Below are positions 54,516-61,975 of a stretch of 64,000 nt of DNA, piece by piece. The position numbers and the translations under genes are program-made. Under the pieces are notes generated by a model. That model searched no databases. It was not told the DNA's origin and saw only the letters and a program-made list of their open reading frames with translations. The stretch is from positions 62,001 to 126,000 of the forward strand of contig NZ_CABKRX010000083.1 in NCBI RefSeq assembly GCF_902374955.1, given 5' to 3'. The stretch comes from Bacillus massilioanorexius. Lineage in GTDB: Bacteria > Bacillota > Bacilli > Bacillales > DSM-1321. Within the stretch, counting starts at the first letter, position 1. The number at the start of each line of letters is the position of its first letter.

Positions 54516-55094
54516 CTACAGCGTTACTGTTCTTTCAAGATTATCATCAAGTGAATATATGGAGATGGATATTATGCCGTAATTTTCATGTCTCCATCTT
54601 GTTAACGTACTTACCCTATCTGGTAACTCAACATCATTACTATGTTCACATACTATAATTCCATTAGTTGCAATTAAATGATTTTTTGCGATTATCTCTA
54701 GTAGTTCTTCTAATTTTTGTTTTTTATAAGGGGGATCTAATAATATTAAATCAAACGCTATCTCTCGTTTAATCAATGCCTTAATAGCTCTTTCACTATC
54801 ATTTTTATACACTTCTGCTTGATCAGTAAAATGACAAGCTTGTAAATTCCCACGAATTGTTGAAATCGCTTTAAATTCTCTATCAACAAAAATGGCTCTG
54901 TCCATCCCTCTACTTAAAGCTTCAATGCCTAGTCCACCACTACCTGCAAATAAATCTAATGCGATTCCACCTTCAAAATAAGGTCCTATAATATTAAAAA
55001 TAGACTCCTTCACTTTATCAGTTGTAGGTCGAGTTGAGGCACCTGGGACAGCCTTTAAAGGTCTCCCTTTACATTGTCCTGATACTACTCTCAT
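54516..55094 (-). CDS. rsmD: 16S rRNA (guanine-966-N2)-methyltransferase
   Basis: This 192-residue SAM-dependent enzyme has the SAM site ALDLFAGSGGLGIEALSRG near residue 43 and the catalytic LILLDPPYKKQKL near 118, as in N2-guanine methyltransferases. It corresponds to ylbH. It starts MRVVSGQCKGRPLKAVPG and forms a unit with coaD. The 100 bases upstream hold the csfG promoter on the other strand. Confidence 0.96.
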   Translation of the reverse strand: MRVVSGQCKGRPLKAVPGASTRPTTDKVKESIFNIIGPYFEGGIALDLFAGSGGLGIEALSRGMDRAIFVDREFKAISTIRGNLQACHFTDQAEVYKNDSERAIKALIKREIAFDLILLDPPYKKQKLEELLEIIAKNHLIATNGIIVCEHSNDVELPDRVSTLTRWRHENYGIISISIYSLDDNLERTVTL

Positions 55095-55197
55095 TTACAA
55101 TCACCACTATCTCAATTACATTTATTATCTATACTATCCTAACATATCCACTTTATCACGTATATATATATTGAATAGAGAAATATCCATCAACTTT

Positions 55198-55226
55198 GAA
55201 TAACTAACAATAATTTGGTCATACTA
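55198..55226 (+). promoter_or_regulatory. Forespore (sigma-F/sigma-G) promoter of csfG
   Basis: GAATA (55198-55202) and CATACTA (55220-55226) are 17 bases apart. This fits the sigma-G consensus (GNATR and CATNNTA) closely and can also serve sigma-F. It stands immediately upstream of the RNA candidate. Confidence 0.75.
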
Positions 55227-55232
55227 TTACCA

Positions 55233-55382
55233 ACAGCACCTTTAATCAAGGATGTTGTTGCCAACCGCGGAGAAGACTTACGTTTCCCCATAAGTTCTTC
55301 CTCCGGTTTCTCCTCTCCCTTTCCCTTCTATCCTTACACGGAAATAGAAGGACCCTGCAGAAATCTGCAGGGATTTTTTTTA
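55233..55382 (+). ncRNA. csfG: Candidate sporulation small RNA CsfG
   Basis: About 150 bases with a forespore promoter at one end and a strong terminator at the other (CCCTGCAGA, AT loop, TCTGCAGGG at 55353-55372, then T residues). A first hairpin pairs 55269-55280 with 55291-55304 and exposes a pyrimidine-rich loop (TTTCCCC). A long pyrimidine-rich stretch follows (55291-55330), then a second hairpin (TTCTATCC with GGAAATAGAA). CsfG is a conserved forespore RNA that in B. subtilis lies between ylbG and ylbH; here it lies next to ylbH (rsmD). The name is from position, promoter and composition, without an alignment. Confidence 0.8.
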
Positions 55383-55455
55383 AGAAAATGTTGGAGGATA
55401 AATTGACATATCTAATTATTATGAGAAAAATAGAAAGCAAACCACTATACACATA

Positions 55456-55500
55456 AAAAAACCAGATAAGTGAGAGTACACCCACAATCTGGCTTTTTCT
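55456..55500 (-). terminator. Terminator after the 55524-56933 gene
   Basis: AAACCAGAT pairs with ATCTGGCTTT and T residues follow on the minus strand. It faces the csfG terminator. Confidence 0.8.
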
Positions 55501-55523
55501 TTACATCCTAAAGGCACGTTGTT

Positions 55524-56933
55524 TTATATTTCTTCCGAGGTCTTTACAATAATTTCATTATCTTCTTCTAGTACTATTACTCCAAAAATATCCTCTAACC
55601 AATAGTTATAAATATACATTTCATTTCCAATATTCACAATCGGCGGTGAAGTAACAGAATAGTCTGTATCATTCAAAATAAATACATTCTTCCCAGGATA
55701 CAAACGTAAGGAATCACCGTCTTTGGTTAATAGTATATGTCCTTGATTGATTTGGTTATACACAAATCCGTCTGCTGTTAAAATCGATTTTAAAGGTAAT
55801 AGCTTACTATCGTCTTTATACACCATTTCGGCATGTATTGGCTTTTGATTAAACGTTACCTTTCTTAAATCAAAATATACGATTGGAATAAGAGGTTTAT
55901 TTTCATTTTTGTTATCACTAAAAAATGTTGTACGCTTATTTTTAATCGTTGATAAAATTTGATCCACTTTTGCAGATGACAAAGGTTTTTCCGTTTTCAT
56001 AATAGAATCGATAAATTTTTCCAACTTTTCTTCTGTTAAATCATCTCGTAAAACATTCTCCATTACTAGTACTTTTTTTGTTCCTGATTTTTTATTTGAA
56101 TATAAATTATTTAATATTTTTTGTTGCCATTTCTCTTGTTGATTCTTAAAAGGAAAAATCGAATCAAGATAAATATTCGATAGCTTTACATTTAGATGTT
56201 GCAGATTATCAGCATTATTAAGAATAATAAATTGCTCGGTTACTTGCTCTTTTTCTTTTGTAGTAAAAACCACTACAAAGTTTTGCAAAGTCGGATACTC
56301 TGAAAAAATGGAAGCTATTTTTTTTACATTTGGCTTCATGCCCTCTTCATAATATATAATAGGACCTGCTTCATTATCGGACAATTTTAAATTACCCATT
56401 TGATAGTATATGGCAGGAACTGGACCCTCTTTTTCAAAAACATAGTAATCTATGAATTCTTTGTTAACATATCCTACTTGTGTAGAATCTGAAGCCCAAC
56501 TTCCTTGATTGCTGTTCGATTCCACTACTTCAATGGTTGATTTAACGGTTTTACTTTGATCCAACTTTAGTACCCAATCCTTTAGTAAAATACTACCATC
56601 ATTCAAACTTACTGGAATGGTATAATAAAAGGTGATGGTTTGCATATCATCTTTAACAGAAAGAATATTAGTAGCATTTTCCTGGCCATCAATTGTATAC
56701 TTTACTTTTAACGGATTGGCAATATGGTAAGTTCCTTTTTGTAAATTTGATATTTTTTGAGTTACTTGTAGCAACTGGCTGTTATGTTGAACCTGAACAT
56801 TTTGCTCAACTTGTGATATAGGCAAATGTGAGGATGATTCCTTTTCTTCAGAATAGACATGCCATTGCCAAAATAAGATTCCACTAGTTGCTAATAATAT
56901 GATAAAAATGTTTGTTGTAAATATTTTACCCAT
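55524..56933 (-). CDS. Unrecognised membrane-anchored extracytoplasmic protein
   Basis: This 469-residue protein begins with a short hydrophobic segment (residues 6-25, FTTNIFIILLATSGILFWQW) with no lipobox Cys, so it is probably anchored by an uncleaved helix with the rest outside. The middle is rich in beta strands and has no motif I know. Residues about 370-465 (KPIHAEMVYKDDSKLLPLKS, later NEMYIYNYWLEDIFGVIV) look like a stalk or copper amine oxidase N-terminal type domain. It lies between csfG and the plus-strand gene at 57089, where B. subtilis has no protein gene. Function unknown. Confidence 0.8.
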   Translation of the reverse strand: MGKIFTTNIFIILLATSGILFWQWHVYSEEKESSSHLPISQVEQNVQVQHNSQLLQVTQKISNLQKGTYHIANPLKVKYTIDGQENATNILSVKDDMQTITFYYTIPVSLNDGSILLKDWVLKLDQSKTVKSTIEVVESNSNQGSWASDSTQVGYVNKEFIDYYVFEKEGPVPAIYYQMGNLKLSDNEAGPIIYYEEGMKPNVKKIASIFSEYPTLQNFVVVFTTKEKEQVTEQFIILNNADNLQHLNVKLSNIYLDSIFPFKNQQEKWQQKILNNLYSNKKSGTKKVLVMENVLRDDLTEEKLEKFIDSIMKTEKPLSSAKVDQILSTIKNKRTTFFSDNKNENKPLIPIVYFDLRKVTFNQKPIHAEMVYKDDSKLLPLKSILTADGFVYNQINQGHILLTKDGDSLRLYPGKNVFILNDTDYSVTSPPIVNIGNEMYIYNYWLEDIFGVIVLEEDNEIIVKTSEEI

Positions 56934-57088
56934 TGCCTGTTTTCCCCTTATAGAAAGTATTTCCTATTTATAACTTACCAAAAATATAAAGGGGAAAACA
57001 GCCTATATTTCAACAACTTTTAGAAAATGTTCAATATTTCAGTATTATTTAGAGCATTTGTATTAACTGAAGAGGAGGAGACATTGTT

Positions 57089-57478
57089 TTGATACAACGT
57101 TTTATAGAACTTGGTGAAGGTTATTCGGACTTATACGAACTTATTGAAATTGGCAAAGCAAACAAAGAACGAATTACCTACTTACTAGCACTTGAAACTA
57201 CTATTAATGAGAAAGAAGTAGTATCATTAGCTATTATTCTTAAGCCAACAGACCCAGGTAATTTTCAACCAATTTATATTTGCCGTGAAGGAATTCCAAA
57301 CCCAAAAATAACACCCAATAAGCGATTTGCACTTTTTCAAGAACTTGTTAATCAACTTGATAAAACGATCATTCACTTAAATGTTAAACCATCACATTTT
57401 TATAATGAAAAAGAGCTTTATTATCAACATTTAGTTGGCATATTACGTATGAATCGATACCTACCTCCCTTATCATAA
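57089..57478 (+). CDS. Short conserved Bacillus-type protein of unknown function
   Basis: This 129-residue acidic cytosolic protein starts at TTG, 8 bases after GAGGAGGAG. It has no membrane segment. The central part (NFQPIYICREGIPNPKITPN) and the aromatic C-terminus (YYQHLVGILRMNRYLPPL) are distinctive. I recall similar proteins in Bacillus cereus-type genomes that are sometimes labelled methylthioribose kinase, but nothing here shows a kinase. It is divergent from the 55524-56933 gene, and the two may share a control region at 56934-57088. Confidence 0.75.
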   Translation: MIQRFIELGEGYSDLYELIEIGKANKERITYLLALETTINEKEVVSLAIILKPTDPGNFQPIYICREGIPNPKITPNKRFALFQELVNQLDKTIIHLNVKPSHFYNEKELYYQHLVGILRMNRYLPPLS

Positions 57479-57511
57479 GAAATGATAAAAGATTGTGGCC
57501 GTTAAAGTTTG

Positions 57512-57608
57512 GTGAATACATTTAGTGTAAAAAGGTCTAATGGAGCGTAATTCAACTCAGACTATACTCAATACTTGTTCAAAGGCTACAAAGTATGCGA
57601 AAACAGCC
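57512..57608 (+). repeat. Dispersed intergenic repeat, copy R5
   Basis: It begins GTGAATACATTTAGTG, has AAAAAGGTCTAATGGAGCG, then TTCAACTCAGAC, and ends GGCTACAAAGTATGCG and AAAACAGCC. It aligns along nearly its full length with the reverse complement of R7. Confidence 0.75.
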
Positions 57609-57673
57609 TAAAAAATGCCCTATTTGTCCATTTAACTCATTTTTATACCCCTATTGTTGAATTTTCAAATCAC

Positions 57674-57713
57674 AAAAAAAGTGTCCTAAAGCTTTACTTT
57701 AGGACACTTTTTT
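57674..57713. terminator. Terminator after ylbG
   Basis: AAAGTGTCCTAAAG (57678-57691) pairs perfectly with CTTTAGGACACTTT (57697-57710). It is flanked by A and T runs, so it works in both directions. Confidence 0.9.
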
Positions 57714-57987
57714 ATATACCCATCTTATAATCATATTCTTTCGCTTTGTCTGGTTTTGAATTCTCATAATCCGTCTTTAAAAACGGTTTATAAGAAACAT
57801 CCACTTTTTTTATGAATGAATACGAGTTAAGTTTCTCTACAGTTGCTTCTACATCGTCCATATTGGTATACAAGACAACGTATTTCAACTTCTTTGAAAC
57901 ATAGTGTATATTGCCGAATCTTCTAAGCATCTTTACTTGTTTCAGCGTATGCAAATAAGCAATAATTCCTTGTCTAGCACCCAACAT
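57712..57987 (-). CDS. ylbG: YlbG-family protein
   Basis: This 91-residue protein of unknown function starts MLGARQGIIAYLHTLKQ, with AGGAGCG upstream; a longer frame of 41 extra codons has no site and is rejected. YVSKKLKYVVLYTNMDD and KKVDVSYKPFLKTDYENS are the family core. It follows ylbF as in B. subtilis. Confidence 0.92.
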   Translation of the reverse strand: MLGARQGIIAYLHTLKQVKMLRRFGNIHYVSKKLKYVVLYTNMDDVEATVEKLNSYSFIKKVDVSYKPFLKTDYENSKPDKAKEYDYKMGI

Positions 57988-58094
57988 ACTGTACGCTCCT
58001 AAAAAATATTTACAGTTAGTGTAGCACAATATTCTAATTTTTTTCAATAAGGAATCTCTTAGAAAGAAAAAACATCGTATATAAATACAAAGAT

Positions 58095-58535
58095 TTAGGA
58101 ACAGCCACAACTACCTCCGCTGCCACATCCACCACTGCTACATCCACTTTCGAAAAAAGGATTTCCTCCAGGTGTTTTCACATGCTTAGACACTGAACCT
58201 GCAATAATAACACTTATTTGATCGAGAATATCTTGAAGTGCATTTTCTGCTTGCTTAAAAGCCACGATCGACGGATGCATGTCCATCTCTCTTTTTCTTG
58301 TTCTCGTTTCAAGATTTACATATTTATAATCAGGATGATATTTGCCAAAACGTTGTACTTCTTCATACCTGGTTTTCATTATCGTGAAGCTTTTAATTTT
58401 TTCTTGCGCTTCTCGATCATTTTGTAGCTTATATAAAGTTATCAAATAATTTTCTCCAATTTCAGATTGAAGAATCATTTGTGCTAATTCATCTGAACAA
58501 TTTAATATTTCCATTCTTTCCATCGTAGCAAGCAT
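58095..58535 (-). CDS. ricF: Regulatory iron-sulfur protein RicF (YlbF)
   Basis: This 146-residue helical protein is the YlbF subunit of the RicA-RicF-RicT complex. The complex works with RNase Y in mRNA processing and helps biofilm, competence and sporulation decisions. The Cys-rich tail CSSGGCGSGGSCGCS supplies cluster ligands. EEVQRFGKYHPDYKYVNLET in the middle is the family core. The start has GGAGGTGAG. Confidence 0.94.
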   Translation of the reverse strand: MLATMERMEILNCSDELAQMILQSEIGENYLITLYKLQNDREAQEKIKSFTIMKTRYEEVQRFGKYHPDYKYVNLETRTRKREMDMHPSIVAFKQAENALQDILDQISVIIAGSVSKHVKTPGGNPFFESGCSSGGCGSGGSCGCS

Positions 58536-58649
58536 TAAAAGCTCACCTCCTTACCACATATTATCATGATATCTCATATAAAGAAAATATGGGTGATTTT
58601 AAATCACTATTCCATATATCCTGTAAGGTCTGAAAACTATCCCCAATCA

Positions 58650-58745
58650 TTAATTGATTGAAGCGTAAGATGCTAGACTCCAGCAGGAGCAGATGAATAA
58701 CTTAAGCCTCCTGGAACAGCCTTTAGAAAAACGCCATTTTTTCAC
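58650..58745 (+). repeat. Dispersed intergenic repeat, decayed copy R6
   Basis: TTGATTGAAGCGTAAGATGC and TAGACTCCAGCAGGAGCAG match the left half of the R3 centre read on the opposite strand (GATGGGAACTAAGGGTG and GAGACTCC). The right half is lost. It lies between ylbF and ylbE. Confidence 0.55.
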
Positions 58746-58804
58746 AGCAACTGAAACATAAATTTAACTAAATCAAAAGATCCTATTTAATTAGTTTTTT
58801 ACTA

Positions 58805-58846
58805 ACAAAAAAGAGTTGATAGCTAGATGATATAGCCATTAACTCT
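58805..58846 (-). terminator. Terminator overlapping the end of ylbE
   Basis: GAAGAGTTAATGGCTAT pairs with ATAGC-TATCAACTCTT, with T residues after it. The stem begins within the last codons of ylbE. Confidence 0.8.
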
Positions 58847-59078
58847 TCATACCCATTGTTTGTATCATATTTAACATCATTGAAGCAACCTGTACGCCAT
58901 TTGTTAATTGACTTACCCGTTGTGGAATTGATTTTTCAAAATGATAAACAGACTCTGTTCCCAGCTTTTCAATTTCATGTGGATTTCTCATTAATCGCCT
59001 ATACCAGATTGGCTGTAATCGCAAATATTTTAATTGGTCTTCATTCCCTTTAATCCATTCATATAAATCTTGCCTCAA
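58839..59078 (-). CDS. ylbE: YlbE-like protein
   Basis: This 79-residue protein starts at TTG after GGGGAGAGG. IKGNEDQLKYLRLQPIWYRR and LMRNPHEIEKLG are the recognisable family part. Function unknown. It directly follows ylbD, 19 bases away. Confidence 0.9.
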   Translation of the reverse strand: MRQDLYEWIKGNEDQLKYLRLQPIWYRRLMRNPHEIEKLGTESVYHFEKSIPQRVSQLTNGVQVASMMLNMIQTMGMKS

Positions 59079-59097
59079 TCCTCTCCCCTACCTTTAC

Positions 59098-59511
59098 TTA
59101 ATCTCTCCTTAATGATAAAGGATTTTGTTGCTTAGGTTGCTCACTTTCCGACTGTGGAGTAGTTTTTTGAAATTGTGATATAACACCTGATATCGTTCCT
59201 AACGCCTGACTTAAATTAGAAACATGCTTTTGCATAGATTGCACATCAACATTTTTTAAAGAATCAAAAATGGATGATAGCATATCTTTTTCCACTTTTT
59301 CCTCTTTGTCTTTCTTTTCAGAATCCGACAAATTCACAGCATCTGAATCACGATATTCATCCCATAATCGGTCTTCCCCTCCTAATATATACCAATCCTC
59401 AAACACTTCTTGCCATGTATAAATACCTCTTCTTACATCTTTAACTAAAGCAGGGTGATTTTTCACAAAGTCTTTAAATTCTTCAATAGAATGATCCTCT
59501 TTATTTGACAT
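59098..59511 (-). CDS. ylbD: YlbD-like spore coat protein
   Basis: This 137-residue protein has the YlbD N-terminus (IEEFKDFVKNHPALVKDVRR and WQEVFEDWYILGGEDRLWDEY), an acidic linker and a Gln/Ser-rich C-terminus. In B. subtilis YlbD is a coat-associated protein. The start follows GAGGTGAGG. Assignment is by sequence and by its place between ylbC and ylbE. Confidence 0.9.
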   Translation of the reverse strand: MSNKEDHSIEEFKDFVKNHPALVKDVRRGIYTWQEVFEDWYILGGEDRLWDEYRDSDAVNLSDSEKKDKEEKVEKDMLSSIFDSLKNVDVQSMQKHVSNLSQALGTISGVISQFQKTTPQSESEQPKQQNPLSLRRD

Positions 59512-59589
59512 TATTCCTCACCTCAATGAACACCTTTTTCATTTTATTTATCCACAATTCGCCTATTTCAGCTTATGCAAAAAAGAAAA

Positions 59590-59667
59590 AATGGTTCATA
59601 TCACTTTTCATATGATACAAACCATTACAGAAAAAGAGTGCCTAAAAGCCCTGCTTACTAGACACTC
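59590..59667 (-). terminator. Two tandem terminators after ylbC
   Basis: First hairpin: GAGTGTCTAGTAAGC with GCTTTTAGGCACTC (59636-59667), then T residues. Second hairpin: AATGGTT with AACCATT and an inner ATATCA/TATGAT stem (59590-59626), then T residues. Confidence 0.75.
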
Positions 59668-59673
59668 CCTACA

Positions 59674-60729
59674 TTACATTTCTTTTATAAAATTTTGTGT
59701 ATAATACTTGTGATATACACCAACGCCTAAATGTGTAAATTCATCATTAAGCATTGTTTCTCGATGCCCCTTACTATTTAACCAACCTTCTACTGCTGCG
59801 ATTCCATCTACATATTTAGCTGCTATATTTTCTCCAGCTACACTAAAGGGTACCTTCCCCTTTTTCAAGCGATCGCCTAAATCACCATTAGTAGGAGATA
59901 CGTGTGAAAAATAATTCTTATCAAACATATCTTGACTATGCAATAATGCTACTTCTGCAGTTGCTTCATCCCATTGAACAGGAGATAAATTAAATTTCTT
60001 TCTTATTATGTTTGTAATATCAAAAATTTGCTGTTGATCACCAGATTCGACTAATTTCCATTCTTCATCCGTAAGCTCTTTTTCTAAAGGTAGCTCACCA
60101 CGATATACCAGCTCAAATGGTCTTTGCTTAATTAGTTGTTCTTTCGTTAAAAATCTTACACTTGAAATCCTATTAGTAAATCTATCTATATAAACTTGTG
60201 CATAAGCATCGCCCACTTTTATCAGCGGTCTGACACCTAAATCCTCTTCAGATAATTCGAAACGATATGAATTTCCTTGCCAAGAAATATCTATAGTTGT
60301 ATCAAGATTAAACTGTTTAAATAATTGGTCGACCCCTTGTCCAATTGAAAAAGGTGCGATATTTAAATCTGAACCTAATGCAAAAATAGATACTATTTTA
60401 TTATTCTCAACGGCAACCTGCATATATTTTTCATCATTTTCATTATAGATCCACCATTCATATCCATATGATGACAAATCTTTTCTTGCAGGTTCTCCAA
60501 ATTTACTTAGAACTTCTTTACTGCTTTTTCCAATCAACAAAGATAATCCGTCTTTTACCGGCTTACTCTTATTATTCTGTTGTGCTCCTTGATTAACGAT
60601 TAAGTTTTGATCCGTAAGATTAGCTGATTTTTCTTGATTTAAATTCTCTTCTTCATCTTGATTGAAAAAATAAATGCTTCCTATAAATATAATGACAGCT
60701 AAAAATAGAACCTTACCAATTTTCCCCAG
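59674..60729 (-). CDS. ylbC: CAP-domain (SCP/PR1) protein YlbC with probable CTG start
   Basis: The open frame extends upstream of the first usual start codon (TTG at 60540) through an acidic linker to a membrane helix (residues about 4-22, IGKVLFLAVIIFIGSIYFF). The only start that fits is CTG at 60729, 9 bases after AGGAG; the frame is closed by TGA just before that site. This gives 351 residues, close to the B. subtilis YlbC length (about 346). A CAP-associated N-terminal domain (about 80-210) precedes the CAP domain (about 220-351, with LLHSQDMFDKNYFSHVSP and HRETMLNDEFTHLGVG). Function unknown; location outside the membrane is inferred. Confidence 0.88.
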   Translation of the reverse strand: MGKIGKVLFLAVIIFIGSIYFFNQDEEENLNQEKSANLTDQNLIVNQGAQQNNKSKPVKDGLSLLIGKSSKEVLSKFGEPARKDLSSYGYEWWIYNENDEKYMQVAVENNKIVSIFALGSDLNIAPFSIGQGVDQLFKQFNLDTTIDISWQGNSYRFELSEEDLGVRPLIKVGDAYAQVYIDRFTNRISSVRFLTKEQLIKQRPFELVYRGELPLEKELTDEEWKLVESGDQQQIFDITNIIRKKFNLSPVQWDEATAEVALLHSQDMFDKNYFSHVSPTNGDLGDRLKKGKVPFSVAGENIAAKYVDGIAAVEGWLNSKGHRETMLNDEFTHLGVGVYHKYYTQNFIKEM

Positions 60730-61014
60730 AGATTTTCTCTCCTCTCAGAATAAATATATATCTAATTATTCCTATTATATCACCAAGAATTAAAGAATAG
60801 ATATAAGAAAATACATCATTCATTCTTTCTGAAAAAAACTATTTTCTCTAAAAATTGTCACTTTTGTGAAAAAATAAATACTTACTCTCTTCTCGTTGCA
60901 TGTTAGATTATTTCATACTATCATAAAATAAAAGGAAACATTAGGAATATTTTCTATCATTTCCTTTTTACTCGCATCATACTAATGAAGGTGGATTTTT
61001 AAGGAGGATTACTA

Positions 61015-61380
61015 ATGAGATTTGAAAGCACTGGTTTTGAAAAACTAAAAGCCGATTTGAATCGTTTAGATGAGGTTATGGATGCACATGGCTTAATTCG
61101 AGCTGAACAATGGGATTATGAGCGTGTGAGCTATGATCGCAAGTTCGAACTAAAAGAAGGGGTCTATTATTTGAGAGTTCAAGGCTTCGCTGTTGAAGGA
61201 GACGTAGGAGCTCATAGAGCAATAATTCAAATTCTAACTCCATGTCTAGGGAAGCATTACTACCCACACGGAATTGAATATGGTGAAAATGAAAACTTTC
61301 CACCTACTCTAGTAAAGAAATGTGAACAGATTCTAGTTTCTCTAAAAACGGAGCTTGACACATTTGCAACTGCAATTTAA
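61015..61380 (+). CDS. ylbA: YugN-like protein (YlbA by position)
   Basis: This 121-residue cytosolic protein is of the YugN-like family. AEQWDYERVSYDRKFELKEG and PCLGKHYYPHGIEYG are the family marks. The site AAGGAGG precedes ATG. Its place beside ylbC and its length (ylbA is about 120 residues) suggest ylbA. Function is unknown. ylbB, expected nearby in B. subtilis, is absent. Confidence 0.8.
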   Translation: MRFESTGFEKLKADLNRLDEVMDAHGLIRAEQWDYERVSYDRKFELKEGVYYLRVQGFAVEGDVGAHRAIIQILTPCLGKHYYPHGIEYGENENFPPTLVKKCEQILVSLKTELDTFATAI

Positions 61381-61555
61381 TAAGGCTTTAACGTCCAGAT
61401 GGATAAATTGAAAATACATATCTAAATCAACACCTTCTGTGATTCCATCATTATTTAGTCTAATTACTGATAAATCTTTTGACCTTATGGACGATTCAGA
61501 AGAAATGGGTACTTTTCTGCCAAAATGAAATATGCCCCATTCTTTTAAAGTTACG
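61381..61555. other. Non-coding stretch downstream of ylbA
   Basis: No open frame with a ribosome site and no clear structure. It leads into repeat R7 and then a terminator. Confidence 0.3.
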
Positions 61556-61691
61556 CTATTTTTGCATACTTTATTGCCTATGAATAAGTATTGAATTTAG
61601 TCTGAATTGAATTCCTCTCCAAAATGCTCGCTCCATTCGACTATTTATACTCTATTTATTCAGCGAACTTATTTATCTTTTAGAAAACAGT
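61556..61691 (-). repeat. Dispersed intergenic repeat, copy R7
   Basis: On the plus strand it begins TTTTTGCATACTTTATTGCC, passes through TCTGAATTGAATTCC and AAAATGCTCGCTCCATTCG, and ends TTATCTTTTAGAAAACAGTC. The centre found in R3 is deleted, joining the two flanks directly at GCTCGCTCCATT. Confidence 0.75.
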
Positions 61692-61699
61692 CAAAATTA

Positions 61700-61753
61700 A
61701 AGAAGAGGCTACTAAACACTGTTTAATTTAGCATGTTTAGTGGTCTCTTCTTA
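61700..61753 (+). terminator. Terminator downstream of ylbA
   Basis: AAGAAGAGGCTACTAAACA pairs with TGTTTAGTGGTCTCTTCTT, a 19-bp nearly perfect stem. It lies about 320 bases after ylbA, beyond repeat R7. Confidence 0.8.
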
Positions 61754-61975
61754 TTCGTTCATTTTTTGGATTTCAATCATAGAACTTTTTACAAACTACA
61801 AGTAAAACATGGGAAATACAGAGGATATATTGTTTTCATAGTAATTAAAATTTATAATCGAATGGACACTTTCTATAATGAAACTTTTATAACTTTTTTG
61901 TGAAAATATTTTGAATATCATTATAATATATTTTCATAGTTTAAAATAAAATCCTAGCCACAAGGAGAGAACATC

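Noticed and set aside
55246..55485. 79-codon open frame on the minus strand across csfG
   Set aside because: It runs backwards through the csfG promoter-proximal hairpins and terminator, has no ribosome site, and its composition follows the pyrimidine-rich RNA.
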